In this document: in pieces, positions 12,879-13,653 of the stretch
How positions within the stretch are numbered: position 1 is the stretch's first letter
Layout: each line of letters begins with the position of its first letter
NCBI GenBank assembly: GCA_030587525.1
Contig: JAUQYW010000781.1
Location: 1 to 13,653, forward strand
Direction: 5' to 3'
Origin: Candidatus Sigynarchaeota archaeon
GTDB taxonomy: Archaea > Asgardarchaeota > Lokiarchaeia > Sigynarchaeales > Sigynarchaeaceae
Length of the DNA stretch: 13,653 nucleotides
The notes under the pieces: generated by a model
Told to the model about the DNA's origin: nothing
Seen by the model: the letters and a program-made list of their open reading frames with translations, nothing else
Database searches by the model: none
Translations under genes and position numbers: made by a program

Positions 12879-13653
12879 TTACGAACTGTTAATTAACCCT
12901 TTCATCAAGACCACGCCGATGATCACGAGCACGATGCCGGCAATCGTGGACAGCCAGATTTCATAACCGGGTAACAACAAGGCTTGATAGACGACCGGTA
13001 TAACCACGTACAATGAATCGTACGCCGGCACGAGGGTGCTTGCCTGTGCTTTTCTCGCGAAGCCCCATTGCGTGAAAAAGAAGGCCAAGAATGCTACGAC
13101 GAATGACGAGCCAAACACGAGCCAGCCCAGCATATCTCCAATATGCAACTGGCCGAGCATCTTGAACAGTATGTCTTGGCCACCATAACCTCCAGCTACG
13201 AGGCCAAAAATGATGCCGATCGTGCGCGCGCTGCGGGTTTTCAAGGCAAGGATGATCAGCATTATGCCTATCGCTGCAAAAATGGCGATGAACAAGAATG
13301 CACTCGGGATGCTCATCAAGATTTCATCATAGCCGGGCCGAGCAATTGCTTCAATTCCGAGAACTAGAGTCCCCGCGATGATGACGAGCGCCCCGAAAAT
13401 CTCCCTGCGCGTGATATGTTCATGCAAGACCCTCGCCGAATAGAGGAGCAGGAAGACGAGGCCAATACCGAACATTGACGTCACGATTGCTGGCGACTCG
13501 CCAAATAGGTTCGCGATAATGAGCCACACGGGCTCGACCATGTTCAGGATCGTGCCCGCAAGGTAGATCAACGGTTTCTTGACCTTACCCTCGAAATGCG
13601 TGTCCTCTTTCTTGAGCTTCGCGCGCAGTTGATCGAAGACCTGGATGCCTTGC
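12879..13653 (-). CDS. DMT-superfamily transporter (EamA/NIPA-like), 5' truncated by window edge
   Basis: The frame is open to the end of the window. The only start candidate inside is a TTG at 13571, in the middle of family-like sequence (KKPLIYLAGTILNMVEPVW), so the start lies beyond 13653. About eight hydrophobic helices are visible, so with two more upstream it would reach the ten of the drug/metabolite transporter fold. Typical repeat features are SPAIVTSMFGIGLVFLLLYSARVLHEHITRREIFGALVIIAGTLVLGI and, in the second half, ASTLVPAYDSLYVVIPVVYQALLLPGYEIWLSTIAGIVLVIIGVVLM. Both follow the 'P....P.....E.....GA..I..G' pattern of EamA-like halves. The spacing of the first half also resembles NIPA-type magnesium transporters. 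A polar stretch (QVFDQLRAKLKKEDTHFEGK) precedes. The substrate is unknown. Confidence 0.75.
   Translation of the reverse strand, partial: QGIQVFDQLRAKLKKEDTHFEGKVKKPLIYLAGTILNMVEPVWLIIANLFGESPAIVTSMFGIGLVFLLLYSARVLHEHITRREIFGALVIIAGTLVLGIEAIARPGYDEILMSIPSAFLFIAIFAAIGIMLIILALKTRSARTIGIIFGLVAGGYGGQDILFKMLGQLHIGDMLGWLVFGSSFVVAFLAFFFTQWGFARKAQASTLVPAYDSLYVVIPVVYQALLLPGYEIWLSTIAGIVLVIIGVVLMKGLINSS

Overview
The window looks archaeal. TATA-type elements (TTTAAAAA, TTTATATA, TTTTTATC) stand at archaeal promoter distances upstream of genes. At least two genes look leaderless or nearly so, several genes are followed by T-runs rather than strong hairpin terminators, and Shine-Dalgarno signals are weak. 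The mix of a membrane-anchored ArsR-like regulator, an N-glycosylation-rich surface protein, an LRR protein and short two-component-like proteins would suit an Asgard/Promethearchaeota-type genome. That placement is inference only; no rRNA or marker gene is present.

Layout. 1-1384: the 3' part of an ABC-2 type permease, convergent with an ArsR-type winged-helix regulator carrying two C-terminal membrane helices. 1494-3371: a large multi-spanning membrane protein resembling MOP/Wzx-type flippases. 3480-4670: a Gfo/Idh/MocA-type dehydrogenase. 4857-5711 (minus): a secreted, membrane-anchored, sequon-rich surface protein. 5899-8475: a cytoplasmic GH78-type alpha-L-rhamnosidase. 8568-9926: a coiled-coil plus leucine-rich-repeat protein. 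9965-10786 (minus) and 11877-12701 (plus): two paralogous proteins of unusual architecture, transcribed divergently around a small helical TPR-like protein (11269-11697). 12879-13653 (minus): a DMT-superfamily transporter cut by the window end.

How the genes may work together. The flippase-like protein, sugar-type dehydrogenase and rhamnosidase suggest glycan handling. The dehydrogenase and rhamnosidase appear once to have been direct neighbours. A 67-nt segment holding the rhamnosidase promoter and first codons occurs intact at 5855-5921 and as a degraded copy at 4669-4735, immediately after the dehydrogenase stop codon. The surface-protein gene lies between the two copies.

The most unusual content is the pair of paralogues at 9965-10786 and 11877-12701. 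Each joins a conserved N-terminal motif (VWRGVITExFKKW), a ribbon-helix-helix-like segment, a histidine-kinase DHp (HisKA) helical hairpin with its histidine, and a complete receiver domain. Neither has any HATPase catalytic domain. They look like DNA-binding response regulators with a built-in histidine phosphotransfer/dimerisation module that would depend on a kinase encoded elsewhere.
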